Positions 51,901-61,600 of a DNA stretch of 64,000 nucleotides are shown piece by piece. Where the stretch lies: positions 33,516-97,515 of the forward strand of contig NZ_JBLZFX010000011.1 of NCBI RefSeq assembly GCF_050753345.1, given 5' to 3'. Within the stretch, counting starts at the first letter, position 1; each line of letters opens with the position of its first letter. Under the pieces are notes generated by a model, which did no database searches, had not been told where the DNA came from, and worked only from the letters and a program-made list of their open reading frames with translations. This DNA comes from Alkalinema pantanalense (lineage in GTDB: Bacteria > Cyanobacteriota > Cyanobacteriia > Leptolyngbyales > Leptolyngbyaceae). Position numbers and translations under genes: made by a program.

Positions 51901-52677
51901 ATCTCGCTCCTGTTCTAAAGTATTTTCGGTATTGTGTCGTTTAAAAATTTCACAATAAACCCAATAGAAGCCTAATAAGAGTAGGAGAAATGTGATGCCC
52001 AGACTGGCTAAAGCCCACACCAAGACCTCGTGAGATTGATCATACTCCCGTTCAATCCATGTTTGGAGATCCTTCGCCTCTTTTCGCTCGAGCGTGTTAA
52101 TTGTCTCAAGGAGTAATTTGTATTGATGACGAAAGCGGTTGTCCGAAAGGTAACGAGTTGCAGCCACTGATCCGTAGAACTGTCGAATGGCAACCATGGT
52201 CTGAGTTGCAACCATCTCTTGACTAAAAAACTGCTGGAGTTTGTTGAGTTCTTGCTGGTGAGATGGGTACTGCTCATCTAGAAAACGCTGGCGCAGAGTG
52301 GATAGTCGATCAACAATTTGCGCGATCGTCTCGTCAACGGCTTTCTGATCGGCTGCATTCCCCGATAGGGCATAGCGATAGCGATCCATTTCCAATTTTT
52401 GGATGTCTAGAAGAATGGCATCCACTTGGTCGGAAATCACATATTGCTTCATCAAAGCGTGGGTCCGATCGACCGAGTTGCGAGTCTCACTGTAGATCAA
52501 TGCACTCATGCAACTGAAGCTAATCACTGCAAATCCTAGACAAGCTGAAAATCGTCGCCAAAACCTAGGCCGTTTAGGGATCCCTGAGTTTTGTTCGATT
52601 TCGCCCGCCGTAACCGCTGTTGTATCAACAGTGACGATCGAACCAGATTGAATTTTCCGGGGAGATAAAGACGACAT
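48901..52677 (-). CDS. hybrid sensor histidine kinase with PAS, GAF, two REC and HPt domains
   Basis: A 1258-residue membrane phosphorelay protein. Two transmembrane helices (about 43-65 and 217-240) bracket a helical periplasmic CHASE3-like domain. Then come PAS (about 255-375), GAF (about 395-550), a coiled coil, HisKA with His598 in MSHEIRTPMNAV, HATPase_c with NLVGNAIKF and GTGLGL, a divergent first receiver (IIDSNPTN...IIDLQLDG), a second receiver with Asp1035 (LMDCQMPIMDG) and a C-terminal HPt domain with His1195 (HAHYIKSS). The complete relay lets it pass phosphate to a separate regulator, none of which is adjacent. Confidence 0.93.
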   Translation of the reverse strand: MSSLSPRKIQSGSIVTVDTTAVTAGEIEQNSGIPKRPRFWRRFSACLGFAVISFSCMSALIYSETRNSVDRTHALMKQYVISDQVDAILLDIQKLEMDRYRYALSGNAADQKAVDETIAQIVDRLSTLRQRFLDEQYPSHQQELNKLQQFFSQEMVATQTMVAIRQFYGSVAATRYLSDNRFRHQYKLLLETINTLERKEAKDLQTWIEREYDQSHEVLVWALASLGITFLLLLLGFYWVYCEIFKRHNTENTLEQERDFINTILNTAGALVMVLDPHGRIIKFNRECERVTHYLAEEVCGHTFGEFFIVPEEAEVIVSEFSQLVSGELDATYEIYQVLTKEKQRRWVSWSTTVLKNTSNEIDYVIATGIDITEQKQAEEKIKHQAQRDKLLADITLNIRQSLDLPEILNTTAAEVREFLQADRVIVYQFHPTWDGKIVVEAVNPEWKSLLGIYIQDLWFQTGNWQLYQDGRIQAINDLETAEVSDCHREVLKAFQVKACLVVPILTNQRLWGLLVAHQCSENRYWKPAEVEFLQQLSNQVGVAIAQSDLLDRAIEQQQALKEQNHALEQAQRSAEIARKLAEEATQVKSSFLATMSHEIRTPMNAVIGMTGLLLDTQLDIQQRDFVETIRTSGENLLSLLNDILDFSKLEANEMQLEVLEFDPITCIEEVADLLANTAAKKGLNLATLISPRLPKRVLGDVSRLRQVLTNLVGNAIKFTAQGEVVILANVATATPDCVTIEVSVTDTGIGIPEEAQAKLFEPFSQVDASITRRYGGTGLGLAICKQIAERMGGTLGVNSEVGKGSRFWLRVPLQMPQGSGSAQPSAITEFPSAKLLIIDSNPTNRAVVQQQTTQWGLVVEEVDCWSTGLQQLRQRAQQQQPYDVAIIDLQLDGLSPKTLSQQLAKFPELAQTAIVVQTSLAQQHEIKTLKQLGLPFYLVKPVKQSRLLDCLMAALNQSPEHPTMTSPVSITTNQPTFDATQPKLKVLLVEDSPINQKVALNQLKSFGQAADVAGNGQEAVELFQKIHYDIILMDCQMPIMDGYTATQTIRAMGESGQAVTIIALTANAMPEDRAKVMEVGMDDYLSKPVRKEELARKIHEWSEVIAQRAAAKSASIGSAAIGSTLSTANDPPLPAIPKLEELVDLVYLEDVTQGNETMIAEFLQEVLSLLPAKLEELKEAIHKQQQTEIVQHAHYIKSSCACTGVTALSVIATEIEIQAKNNPTAPFDHLIQALETRLLQFKHSMKQWQQEHFYTVA

Positions 52678-53142
52678 CGTTGATCCTTTTGCCTGAAGGG
52701 GGCACAGTCAGTGGGAGCATGGTAGGCGACCAGACTTCATCCTCGCTTTAGGCTAATCGTTGCCTTCTAACGAATACTTCAGGAAGACTTCTGATTTAGC
52801 AATCTGACGAGCGCATTAATTTCCGTAAATTCTCGGCTATTTTGTTGAAATATGAAAAAATAGCTCAGCATTTCTGCGAGAAACTACTATAAAGACGTGA
52901 AAAATCAGGGGAGAATTCCAGTGATTTCTCGTGACTCCGGCAGCTGTGGAGCACTTGAAACAGTTGTTTAAAATGACTGTTCAGTTTATCGAAATGGCTT
53001 ACTTGTCTGTACCTCTTTCTCCGATTCAAGTGTAATCATGATTGCATTGGCTGTCACAATCTTCAGTGAATTTACTTATGCTACTTTAAAATAGGATTTT
53101 GATATTTAGGGTTTTGATCTTTAAGGGTGAGGCAAGTGCAAA
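52678..53142. other. upstream region of the hybrid kinase gene
   Basis: AT-rich, no ORF or strong hairpin supported. It holds the promoter of the kinase gene and the 3' flank of the RNA ligase-like gene. Confidence 0.4.
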
Positions 53143-53790
53143 TTATAGTTCAAGGCTATGGGGTTGTGGGCTCTTGAAATGATTGTGCTTTTGAAAAGTG
53201 AACTCTTGGTGAATCTGCCATCGCTGACCATCATGCTGTAGCAAAGTTAGGCGATCGGCCATGAAGGTGAACTGCTCCATTTCCTGGTTGTCAATTCTGA
53301 GGGCTTGAGTCTGAAACTTTGGCCAAGCTCGCTGAAAATTAGCTGGGGTCAAGTCCCGAAAGGCCACCGTCATATGGGGGACAAAGGGGCGGCTAGTGGC
53401 CTGTGGGTGAACCAGGTCATAATGCAATGCGAGATAGGCCAATAGATCAGAATGCACATTCAACAGTTCGATCGTCCGTTGAACATTGATATAAATTACC
53501 CGGGGTGGAAATGCCCCAAATCCAGACAAGGTAACTGGTAAAGGGGCGCGATCGTGGGCAAACTCCATTAACTTTGCGGTGAGCTGGGCCATATCTGTGG
53601 CACACCAGTCAAACGGAGGATAAAGCGTGATGTGGGGGGGCGATGAAAATGCTTTTTTACTAGCGTATTCTTCCCAAAACTGTTGTTTGATCGTATTGGC
53701 GTAGTCCTGAACTCCAGGGGGTGGAAGCAAGGCAAGAAACAATCGTAAATTTTGATGCTGTAGATTTTGATGCCGTAGATTGTCTTGCAT
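53143..53790 (-). CDS. 2'-5' RNA ligase / cyclic phosphodiesterase family protein
   Basis: From ATG 53790 (MQDNLRHQNL) the protein has 215 residues. Two HxT/S-type motifs are clear: PPHITLYPPF and VPHMTVAF, with RLFLALLPP as the first strand. This is the 2H phosphoesterase fold that includes ThpR/LigT. The N-terminal HQNLQHQNL repeat is odd; in the DNA it is a short tandem duplication. The substrate is unknown. Confidence 0.87.
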   Translation of the reverse strand: MQDNLRHQNLQHQNLRLFLALLPPPGVQDYANTIKQQFWEEYASKKAFSSPPHITLYPPFDWCATDMAQLTAKLMEFAHDRAPLPVTLSGFGAFPPRVIYINVQRTIELLNVHSDLLAYLALHYDLVHPQATSRPFVPHMTVAFRDLTPANFQRAWPKFQTQALRIDNQEMEQFTFMADRLTLLQHDGQRWQIHQEFTFQKHNHFKSPQPHSLEL

Positions 53791-53970
53791 ACACTTACGC
53801 AAACTCACTTCACAGCAAATTTACAGGAGTCACAAAATTCATCTTGGACTCCGGAACAGGTCTATCCTAAGCTAAAGCTAGAGCTTCCTGGAAAATACTT
53901 AAACAACCGTCTAGGTTAATCTTTCCGTCCCATTGAATTCATCATATTCCAAGTTTAAGGAAGGACACGA

Positions 53971-54237
53971 ATGGCTTGGTTTGTCAAAATTGAAGAAGGA
54001 ATTGTTGATAAACAAACTTTTGATCAGTATGTGCCTGCCCATAAAGCCTTTGTTGAGGATTTAATTGCTCAAGGTCATCATGCCCGCACGGGGTATTGGG
54101 CACAGCGAGGCGGTGGAATGATGGTGTTTGAAGCGGAATCTATGGAACAGGCGAAAGCCATTGTGGAGCAGGATCCGCTGATTATGAATGGATGTGTGAA
54201 CTACAAGCTTTACGAATGGAAGGTGGTTGTGGAGTGA
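53971..54237 (+). CDS. YciI-like protein
   Basis: An 88-residue ferredoxin-like alpha/beta protein: MAWFVKIEEGIVDKQTFDQY, with VPAHKAFVEDLIAQGHHARTGYW and the second half MVFEAESMEQAKAIVEQDP. The His and Asp that form the putative active site of YciI (H in PAHKAF, D in EQDPL) are present. The role is unknown. GGAAGG in TTTAAGGAAGGACACG precedes the ATG. Confidence 0.88.
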   Translation: MAWFVKIEEGIVDKQTFDQYVPAHKAFVEDLIAQGHHARTGYWAQRGGGMMVFEAESMEQAKAIVEQDPLIMNGCVNYKLYEWKVVVE

Positions 54238-54284
54238 GCTTGTTCAGAGCAGACTGAACCCGTGCAGAAATCTCTAAAAAAAGA

Positions 54285-54378
54285 GACCCGGAGACTACGC
54301 CTGTTCCAAGCATCCCGTATTGCTGCTACCTTCCGGTCCTGACAAGATTTGGGCGTTGAAACCGCATAGATCCGAGTC
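54285..54378 (-). ncRNA. ffs: signal recognition particle RNA, small bacterial type
   Basis: On the minus strand the conserved apical domain GTCAGGACCGGAAGGTAGCAGC is present, in which GGAAG and AGCAGC form the Ffh-binding internal loops. The ends GACTCGGA and TCCGGGTC pair with one G-U. CTCTTTTTTT follows as the terminator. The length of about 94 nt is that of 4.5S-type RNA. It partners Ffh for co-translational membrane targeting. Confidence 0.95.
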
Positions 54379-54635
54379 GTTTTCTACAATAGCATGTTGC
54401 GCGGGGAATCCGTCAATTTTTCTCGGGGCGTGATCGGACAGCGTTCCCGACCCCATCTCCTACAGTTGCGATCCCAGCTAGTCAAGGGCGTGTAACGACG
54501 ACTGAGGAAGTGGGGAGATCCGCTCTGATTCAGCCCTAGGCATCTTCGGAATTTGAATCCTATGCTTGAAGTATGCAAGCAGGTGGCGGACTGCCATCCT
54601 AGCAATGATTGAGAGGCAATATAGGAGAAAAGGCT

Positions 54636-55031
54636 ATGGGCTTGGGCGACTTGGTACAAAAAGCGGTTTATCTGGGCATTGGTGTGGCTTCCTATGCTGG
54701 AGAAAAAGCAGGGGAAAAATTAGGGGAACTGCGAGGACAGTTTCAGACATTGGCCGATGAAATGGTGGAACGGGGGGAAATGACGACTGAAGAAGCCAAA
54801 CGCTTTGTCGATGACATGATTCAAAAAGCCCAGGTGCAGTCAGGTTCAACGGCTTCTAGCCCGACAACAGAACCCCGAAAAATTGAAATTCTGGACGAAG
54901 AAGAAACCCCCAGTTCACCGGAGGCTTCTACAGCGGCGACAACTTCACCCCCGATCGATCAAGTGGCTGAAATGCGTCGTCAAGTCTCGGAACTCCAAGA
55001 GGAACTGCGGCGATTGCAGCGGAACAATTAG
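54636..55031 (+). CDS. phasin-like small helical protein
   Basis: From ATG 54636 (AGGAG nine bases upstream) the protein has 131 residues. The first half, MGLGDLVQKAVYLGIGVASY, with GEKLGELRGQFQTLADEMVERGEMTTEEAKRFVDDMI, has the look of the phasin/PhaF-like family, amphipathic helices that coat granules or membranes. A Pro/Ser/Thr linker and a C-terminal coiled coil (MRRQVSELQEELRRLQRN) follow. The function is not assigned. Confidence 0.72.
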   Translation: MGLGDLVQKAVYLGIGVASYAGEKAGEKLGELRGQFQTLADEMVERGEMTTEEAKRFVDDMIQKAQVQSGSTASSPTTEPRKIEILDEEETPSSPEASTAATTSPPIDQVAEMRRQVSELQEELRRLQRNN

Positions 55032-55063
55032 CCCAAGATTCTGTGCTGTTTGAACGATCGATC

Positions 55064-56242
55064 TTAGGGATCTTGAGGAGGGGGGGTTTTGGCATAGTTT
55101 TGAAACCAGCCTCTCCGCCAAAATAGAGTTAACAGAACCGTTGCAATGATGCCCATGGCTACTAGGCAGACAAAGTAGCCATAGCGGGTCTTCAGTTCTG
55201 GTATGTTTTCAAAGTTCATCCCGTAGACCCCTGCAATAAACGTCAGGGGGATGAAGATGCTAGACATCACCGTGAGGAACTTCATGATCTCATTCATGCG
55301 GTTGCCCACCGAGGAAAGATACACATCCATCAGGCTGGAAGCTACTTCGCGGTAGGTTTCCACAATATCAAGGACCTGCACCGCGTGGTCATAGCAATCC
55401 CGAAGGTAAATGCGGACTTCTTCGCTGATTAATTCATTGCCATCTCGAATTAGAGCGCTAATGGCATCCCGTTGCGGCCAGATCGCCCGTCGTAACGTAA
55501 TGAGTTCGCGTTTAATTTTGTGGATTTTTTCCAGGGTTTTTGGAGTTGGGTTGGCCACCACTTCATCCTCCAGCAACTCCAGCTTTTCCCCATAGACTTC
55601 TAAAACAGGAAAAAAGCCGTCAATGATGGCATCTAATAAAGCATAGGTCAGATAGTCTGCCCCTTGTCGCCGGATTAATCCCTTGGCAAGGCGGATACGA
55701 TCGCGCACCGGGTTAAAGCAGTCGTAGTCGGGTTCTTCCTGGACGGTCAGAAGATAATGGGGGCCTAGGATCAAACTCACCTGCTCAGTAAAAAATCCAC
55801 TAGTGTGGTTGGCTTGTAAGATGACCATGCGCGCAATGATGAGCAATTGATCCTCGTATTCCTCAATCTTGGGCCGTTGGGGCACATTGACAATATCTTC
55901 CAAGGCGAGGGGATGCAGTTCAAACACTTGCCCCAGGCGCTGGATAACAGCTTCATCGCCCAAGCCTTTCAGGTCAACCCAGGACACGGATTCTGAGTCC
56001 AAATGGATCAGGAGATCTTCGGGATGCTGAACCTGCAATTGTTCATAATGCTGGTTCCCATAGTCAATTAAGACCATTTCGGGGGGATGGGCGTCTTCTA
56101 GGATCCGGAGTGTTCCGGGCATACTGCCGGGAACGTCTCGGGCATAGTCCATCACGGTCTGATTTCTCCTCCGTTGGAGCCGCTGGTTGAGGGAGGAAAT
56201 AATGGGCCGATCGCGAAATCGAAGGCGAGGGGGAGTTGCCAT
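55064..56242 (-). CDS. corA: CorA-family magnesium/cobalt transporter
   Basis: A 392-residue protein with a large cytoplasmic domain and two C-terminal transmembrane helices (about 328-348 and 360-382). The GMN selectivity motif is at 341-343 (YGMNFENIPEL). The N-terminal region carries SWVDLKGLGDEAVIQRLG and LEDIVNVPQRPKIEEY, typical of CorA. CorA is a pentameric divalent cation channel. ATG 56242 is a fair start. Confidence 0.94.
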   Translation of the reverse strand: MATPPRLRFRDRPIISSLNQRLQRRRNQTVMDYARDVPGSMPGTLRILEDAHPPEMVLIDYGNQHYEQLQVQHPEDLLIHLDSESVSWVDLKGLGDEAVIQRLGQVFELHPLALEDIVNVPQRPKIEEYEDQLLIIARMVILQANHTSGFFTEQVSLILGPHYLLTVQEEPDYDCFNPVRDRIRLAKGLIRRQGADYLTYALLDAIIDGFFPVLEVYGEKLELLEDEVVANPTPKTLEKIHKIKRELITLRRAIWPQRDAISALIRDGNELISEEVRIYLRDCYDHAVQVLDIVETYREVASSLMDVYLSSVGNRMNEIMKFLTVMSSIFIPLTFIAGVYGMNFENIPELKTRYGYFVCLVAMGIIATVLLTLFWRRGWFQNYAKTPPPQDP

Positions 56243-56438
56243 AGAATCCTGTATCAGGGTGTCGCGTCAAGAATCAATAAATTTGCAATCAAGCTGATAT
56301 TACGTCTGCTCGAATCATCTGGAACCTCCAATAGAGTACTGGTTAAAAAGTCGTTCCGTACCCATCATCCGGTAAACTGCTTTAACAGTGCTTTCAGGAT
56401 ACGGTGCTTTCAGGATTAGAGTGCTTCAGGGATAATCT

Positions 56439-57170
56439 ATGGGGATGGATGGAGACGTGAAGGCCACGGGGTTAATCAGTAAAGTATTAGCACCAGCAAT
56501 GCGGCTTTGGCTTCGGTCTCAGCTGGAGCAGATTGAGCAACTGGACTTACAAATTCTGGCGGGCGATCGCCAAATTCTCTCCGGCCAAATTCCCCAAGTT
56601 CTGCTTTCAGCCCAGTCGGCGGTTTATCAAGGCATTCACCTCAGTCAGGTCAATTTAGTGGGTCAAGCGATCCAGGTGAATCTGGGTCAAGTGATGCGGG
56701 GGAAAGCCTTGCAGCTTCTAGCACCAGTGCCGATCGATGTGGTTTTATCGCTGACAGAAGCTGATTTAAATGCTTCGTTAAATGCGCCGCTGTTAGCTCC
56801 GGCGATCGGGGACTTTCTGAAACTCCTGTTTGCCTCTGGGATTGCCGAGGTAGATAATGCCAGCCCCGAACTGAAAATTGAGAACCTCCAAGCTAAGTTG
56901 GCCGAATCCTGGTTAACCCTCAGTGGGCAACTTCTGGGCAGCAGTCAAGTAACCCCGATCGCCCTGCGCACCGGACTAACTCTAACCATGCCGAACCAGA
57001 TCCAACTGACGCAACCCCAATGGTTACCCCACCCCACTGCAAAACGGGGGCTACCTTTAGAGGATTTGGAGGGATACAGCTTTGATCTGGGGGAAGGAAC
57101 TGAGATCGAACAATTGGCGCTGCTGGACGATCGAATTCATCTCCAGGGTCGTTTGCAAGTTTCTCCTTAA
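56439..57170 (+). CDS. DUF2993 (LmeA-like) family protein
   Basis: A 243-residue protein matching the cyanobacterial DUF2993/LmeA-like family, in which two long helices and a beta-sheet form a lipid-binding (BPI-like) fold: LISKVLAPAMRLWLRSQLEQ, then YQGIHLSQVNLVGQAIQVN and LTEADLNASLNAPLLAP. There is no signal peptide. ATG 56439 fits. Confidence 0.82.
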   Translation: MGMDGDVKATGLISKVLAPAMRLWLRSQLEQIEQLDLQILAGDRQILSGQIPQVLLSAQSAVYQGIHLSQVNLVGQAIQVNLGQVMRGKALQLLAPVPIDVVLSLTEADLNASLNAPLLAPAIGDFLKLLFASGIAEVDNASPELKIENLQAKLAESWLTLSGQLLGSSQVTPIALRTGLTLTMPNQIQLTQPQWLPHPTAKRGLPLEDLEGYSFDLGEGTEIEQLALLDDRIHLQGRLQVSP

Positions 57171-57955
57171 GAAATTGTAAATCTGTGATTCTAAATATCA
57201 AGAAATATCACGAATCAAGAATTATTTTATTGCACTCCATGAAGACTTTTGAGAAATTGGAAATTCACCTCAAAAAGTAGCGCTATATTACTGAAGTATA
57301 GTCAAAAGAAACTTAATATTCCCGTGGGAATATTTTTCGCACAGTCTGTTTTGATGCATGGAAGGAAAAAGTAATTCTAATGTTTCCCAATTCGTACAGT
57401 AGGCGTTAATCCTAATCGTATTAACCCTTTTGTCCCATACAGGTGTTAACATCTGTAGCGAATTTAGATACTGAATACTGTCACATCTACAATTCCCGCT
57501 AGGGGTTTAACTGATTGCTTGGATTAAATTAATTAAAGTCGAATTGCACTAACGAAAGCATGAGCCAGTGGCTAGACCCCCTGAAAACTCGTGCTCAGTT
57601 CTGCCAACTTTGACTTTATATTAGTGACATTCGATGCAAGCCATCTCAATGAAAGCCATCCAACGAAAGTTATCTCAATGAAAGTCATCTCAATGAAAGT
57701 CATCTCAATGAAAGTCATCTCAATGAAAGTCATTGTACTCAGGTAAGTTGTTCTAGATACTGCCTGAATCCTGACTTCTGATGGATGGCTTGGCAAAGAA
57801 ATTAAGATCAAATTCCTCAATTAATTGAGTTCCTTAATGATTTGATTCATCTTTGATTGCGCTCAATTTGCGGGGCAATCTTTTGATCAATTTGATCAAA
57901 TTGTTATTAAATCTGCTGATTAATCTGTTACTTCAGTGAGGCGGTGAGAAGCGCT
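57171..57955. other. 785-bp AT-rich intergenic region with a 15-bp tandem repeat
   Basis: No gene is supported on either strand; an 82-codon minus frame (57572-57820) is an artefact of the repeat, giving MTFIE units. The region includes TTAATCC/TTAACCC-like palindromic pieces near 57405-57450. Confidence 0.5.
57647..57735. repeat. 15-bp tandem repeat, six units
   Basis: The unit CAATGAAAGTCATCT is repeated at 57676, 57691, 57706 and (to CATTG) 57721, with diverged units at 57647 and 57661. It is a minisatellite in a non-coding stretch upstream of the NYN gene. Confidence 0.85.
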
Positions 57956-58582
57956 ATGCAGCCAGGACAGTCATCCGAGAAAAATGGCAACCCAGCGGAA
58001 CCATTGGTTAATTTATCTGCATCTGCTCGGTTGTCTCCCGTTGTTGAGTCGTTAGCCGATCAATCAGAAAGAAACCCTAGCTTAATCAATACGCGCGATC
58101 GCATTGCAATTTTTATTGATGGCGCGAGTTTGTTTTATGCAGCGATGCAGTTACAAATAGAAATTGATTACATTCGCCTACTAGCCTTTTTAACCCATGG
58201 ACGACGGTTACTCCGGGCCTACTTCTACACAGGGAGCGATCGACATAATGAAAAACAACAAGGGTTTCTGTTGTGGATGCGGCGCAATGGGTATCGGGTC
58301 GTAACCAAAGAATTAGTTCAATTGCCCGATGGTTCCCGCAAGGCTAACCTGGATGTGGAAATGGCGATCGATATGCTAATGCTGGCGGATCATTGTGACA
58401 CGATGGTTTTGGTGACGGGGGATGGTGACTTAGCTTATGTGGTCAATGCCGTTACCTATCGAGGTGTAACCGTTGAAGTGGTTAGTCTACGTTCTATGAC
58501 GAGTGATGCGTTGATTAACGTGGCAGATCAATTTACTGACTTAGCAGTGATTCAGCAATATATTCAGAAACAGGACAGCTAG
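57956..58582 (+). CDS. LabA-like NYN domain ribonuclease-fold protein
   Basis: From ATG 57956 the protein has 208 residues (GTG 57944 is possible). After a disordered N-terminus of about 45 residues comes the NYN fold: RIAIFIDGASLFYAAMQ, LRAYFYTGSD, KANLDVEMAIDMLMLADHCDTMVLVTGDGDLAYVVNAVTYRG and SDALINVADQFTDL. The four Asp residues of the PIN-like active site (FID, NLD, TGDGD) are kept. LabA in Synechococcus affects circadian output. A precise role here is not known. Confidence 0.87.
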   Translation: MQPGQSSEKNGNPAEPLVNLSASARLSPVVESLADQSERNPSLINTRDRIAIFIDGASLFYAAMQLQIEIDYIRLLAFLTHGRRLLRAYFYTGSDRHNEKQQGFLLWMRRNGYRVVTKELVQLPDGSRKANLDVEMAIDMLMLADHCDTMVLVTGDGDLAYVVNAVTYRGVTVEVVSLRSMTSDALINVADQFTDLAVIQQYIQKQDS

Positions 58583-58647
58583 AACAATCCAAACCCCTCT
58601 AGAAAACTGAGGTCGAAAAATTTTAACTCGAAAAACGTTCGGCAAGG

Positions 58648-61600
58648 TCAGGCTCGGGATTGGTCGATCGCACCTAGGGCAATAAATGTCGCAATCTGAG
58701 CCTCTGTTAAACCTTGCACGCCAGTAATCACTGTGTTTTCGTAGGGCCGACAAACCCGTAAGACTAAGGGCGATCGCCGACTGGACTGGGTCAATAAATC
58801 CTCCACCGTCCACACGGTACAAGTGCTATTATCAGCCCCGATCGCGAGAAATTCTCCCTGCTCACTAAAGACTAAATTGCTGTGATAGCTCGTTGGCGTG
58901 GACCAAGTGGCTCGGCAATCCAGAGTTTGTAAATCCCATAATTTAACAGTTCCGTTTTGGCTGGCGCTGGCTAACAGGGGAAGTGTGGGATGCAACGCTA
59001 AAGCAACTGCTCCAGGATGGGGTAACACAGTACAGGTGGGCTGGGGGGGCTGTAAATCCCAAATTTGCACCTGAGCTTGGGAGCCTGCTCCGATGAGATA
59101 GCGTCCCTCCTGGGAAAACAGTAGGGCGGTGATGCGGTGGCCAACCTTCGATCGGTTTGTTACGCTGGCAGGATCTAATACCTGTAAGCAGGTTGCAGTC
59201 TCAATGTCCCAGAGGCGAATGGTGTGATCCCAACTGCTACTGGCAATTTGGCGACCATTGGGGGAAAAGATTGCCACTTGGATAGGGCCAAGATGACCCA
59301 TCAGAATTTTCTGGCAGCTACCCGTTGCTACGTTCCACAGCCGTAGGGTTTGGTCGCCGGAAGCGCTGACTAACCATTGGCCATCGGGACTAAAGTCCAC
59401 ATATCGCACCCATGCCTCATGTCCCCGTAAAGTGCGGCGCAGTTGTCCCGTACGGCCATCACAGAGGGGAATGGTTCCATCTAAGTTGCCGCTAGCAATG
59501 AGGGTGCGATCGGGGTTTAAAGCAGCTTGTAAAGAGGATTGTGTCGGCAGAGGAAATTGTTGAATCGGCTCAGATTGGGTCAAATTCCACCGTCGAAAAA
59601 TTTGATCGGTGCTGAAAGTTAGTAATTCTGCGCCATCAAAAATCACAGGTGTCATGGCATTGTGATACCCCTGAAAGCTATGCAAGCGTCGATGGGTTTG
59701 GCCATGCCACAGGCGCACGCTACGATCGTCCCCCCCACTGGCAATCAAACCTTGGGCACTGGCCGCCACAGACCAAATCCTGGCTTGATGACCGTAGAAC
59801 GTTTTTTCGCACTGTCCTGTTTGAAGATTCCAGAGTTTAACCGTGCGATCGTCGCTACTACTGATGAGTTTGCCATCGTAGGTAACAGCCATTCCCCAAA
59901 TGCGATCGTCATGGCCAATTAAATATTGAATAGGTTCTGAAGGGGTTGATTCTAGCGATTGTGATTCTAGCGGTTGTAATTGTGGCTGTGATTCGAGTGG
60001 CTGTGATTCGAGTGACTGTGATTCGAGTGGCTGTGATTCTAGCAATTCTGTCTCTTGAGTCGATCGAGCTTCAGGGGCCAAAGCAGTTTGAGAGGAATTC
60101 ATTCTGGGTATTGCGTTTAATGCAAAGATCCGAATATCTCCACTTTCCCCTGCAACCGCAACTGCCTCAACTCCTAAAATTGCACTGGGTAATACCACAA
60201 TTTTGTAAATGGGCTCATCGAGGACAAGCTGACCACAACAGATCTGGCTATCTAAATCCCACAAACGCACAGTCTGATCCAGACTACCACTGAGCAAGTA
60301 CTGTCCTTCCAATGCAAAGGCGATCGTGCGGACAATGCCTCCATGGCCAGTCAGTTGACCGAGTTTTTCGCCGGATTTGAGGTTAACTAGCCCAATGGTT
60401 TGATCGGCGCTGCAACTTGCGAGCCATGGTCTGGAGGGATGAAACAGAATTTCACTGACGCCTGCGGTGTGATGGCTAAATAGTTGCTGCTGATATTGGC
60501 TGTAGGCTGGCTGGCTAGAACGGGATGGATGACTCAGGGGACTAGCAGAATAGCTCAGATGACTAGGATGATTCGGGTTCTTCAGATGACCCAAGTTTAA
60601 TGGACGGGGGACAGCTGCTTGCTGTAAATCCTGCCAATCCCAAACGGTAATCGTGCCATCTAAGCTACAACAGGCGATCGATCGTCCATCGGAGCTAAAG
60701 ACTACGGTAAAGATCCAATAGGGATGGGCCTGCCACGCAGCTAAGGGCTGCCGGGTGGAAATATCCCAGACAATCACCCAACCATTATCATCGCTCTGAG
60801 CGAGCATTTTGCCATCGGGACTAAATGCTACAGATAGTATGTTGCTAAACGTTTGAATCAACGCTGAGTGAGAAAGATCGGAATGGGAAAGGTTAACACC
60901 ATGTAAAGCCATTAAACACAGATCAACCTGCCAAAGAATTAAGTTAGACAAATCTTGTTCAAACAGATTGCCCTGTAGGTAGCCCAGCAAATTCACTAAA
61001 CTCCCCCCGCAATAGCCAACTTTTGGGACGGGTTGACCTTGTAATTGCGGTAATAGCCGCAAAATTTGAGTCGATAGTGGCTCTGAAGTGGGGAGATGGG
61101 ACTGTAAGCGATCGGCGATCGGTTCGAGGATTAACTTAATTTGAGCTTCTCGGACAAATTCTGGAGCCGTCGCCATCAACCAAGGAAAATGGCGTAATTC
61201 CCAGGGCAAGTTAAATTCAGCCTCAGGATGGGATTGATTTAACCAAGTGATTAGCCCATGACTCACCCGATCGAGGAAGCGGCGGAGGGCGTACTCCATG
61301 ACGGCTGGCTGCAAGGTGTAACCCTTCATTGAAGTTTCGAGCAGCGATCGGCGGTTTAAACTATCCAGTGTTTCTAAAAGTTTTGCCTTTGCCTCTGGAG
61401 ATAACAATAAGGTTTTGAGGCGATCCAGGGGAATGGGTTCTCGAACGATCGTCAACCAATACAAAATTTCCTGCTCGTTGAAGGAGAGGCGATCGAAATG
61501 CCGTGCCAGCAGGTCTTGAATATCACTAAATAGCCAAGAGCCTTGGTTTAATAACTCAACAAAGGTGGCCACATCCCGATCGAGCAAATCACGAATCGCC

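Noticed and set aside
57572..57820. 82-codon minus ORF with MTFIE repeats
   Set aside because: It is the translation of the 15-bp tandem repeat; nothing around it supports a gene.
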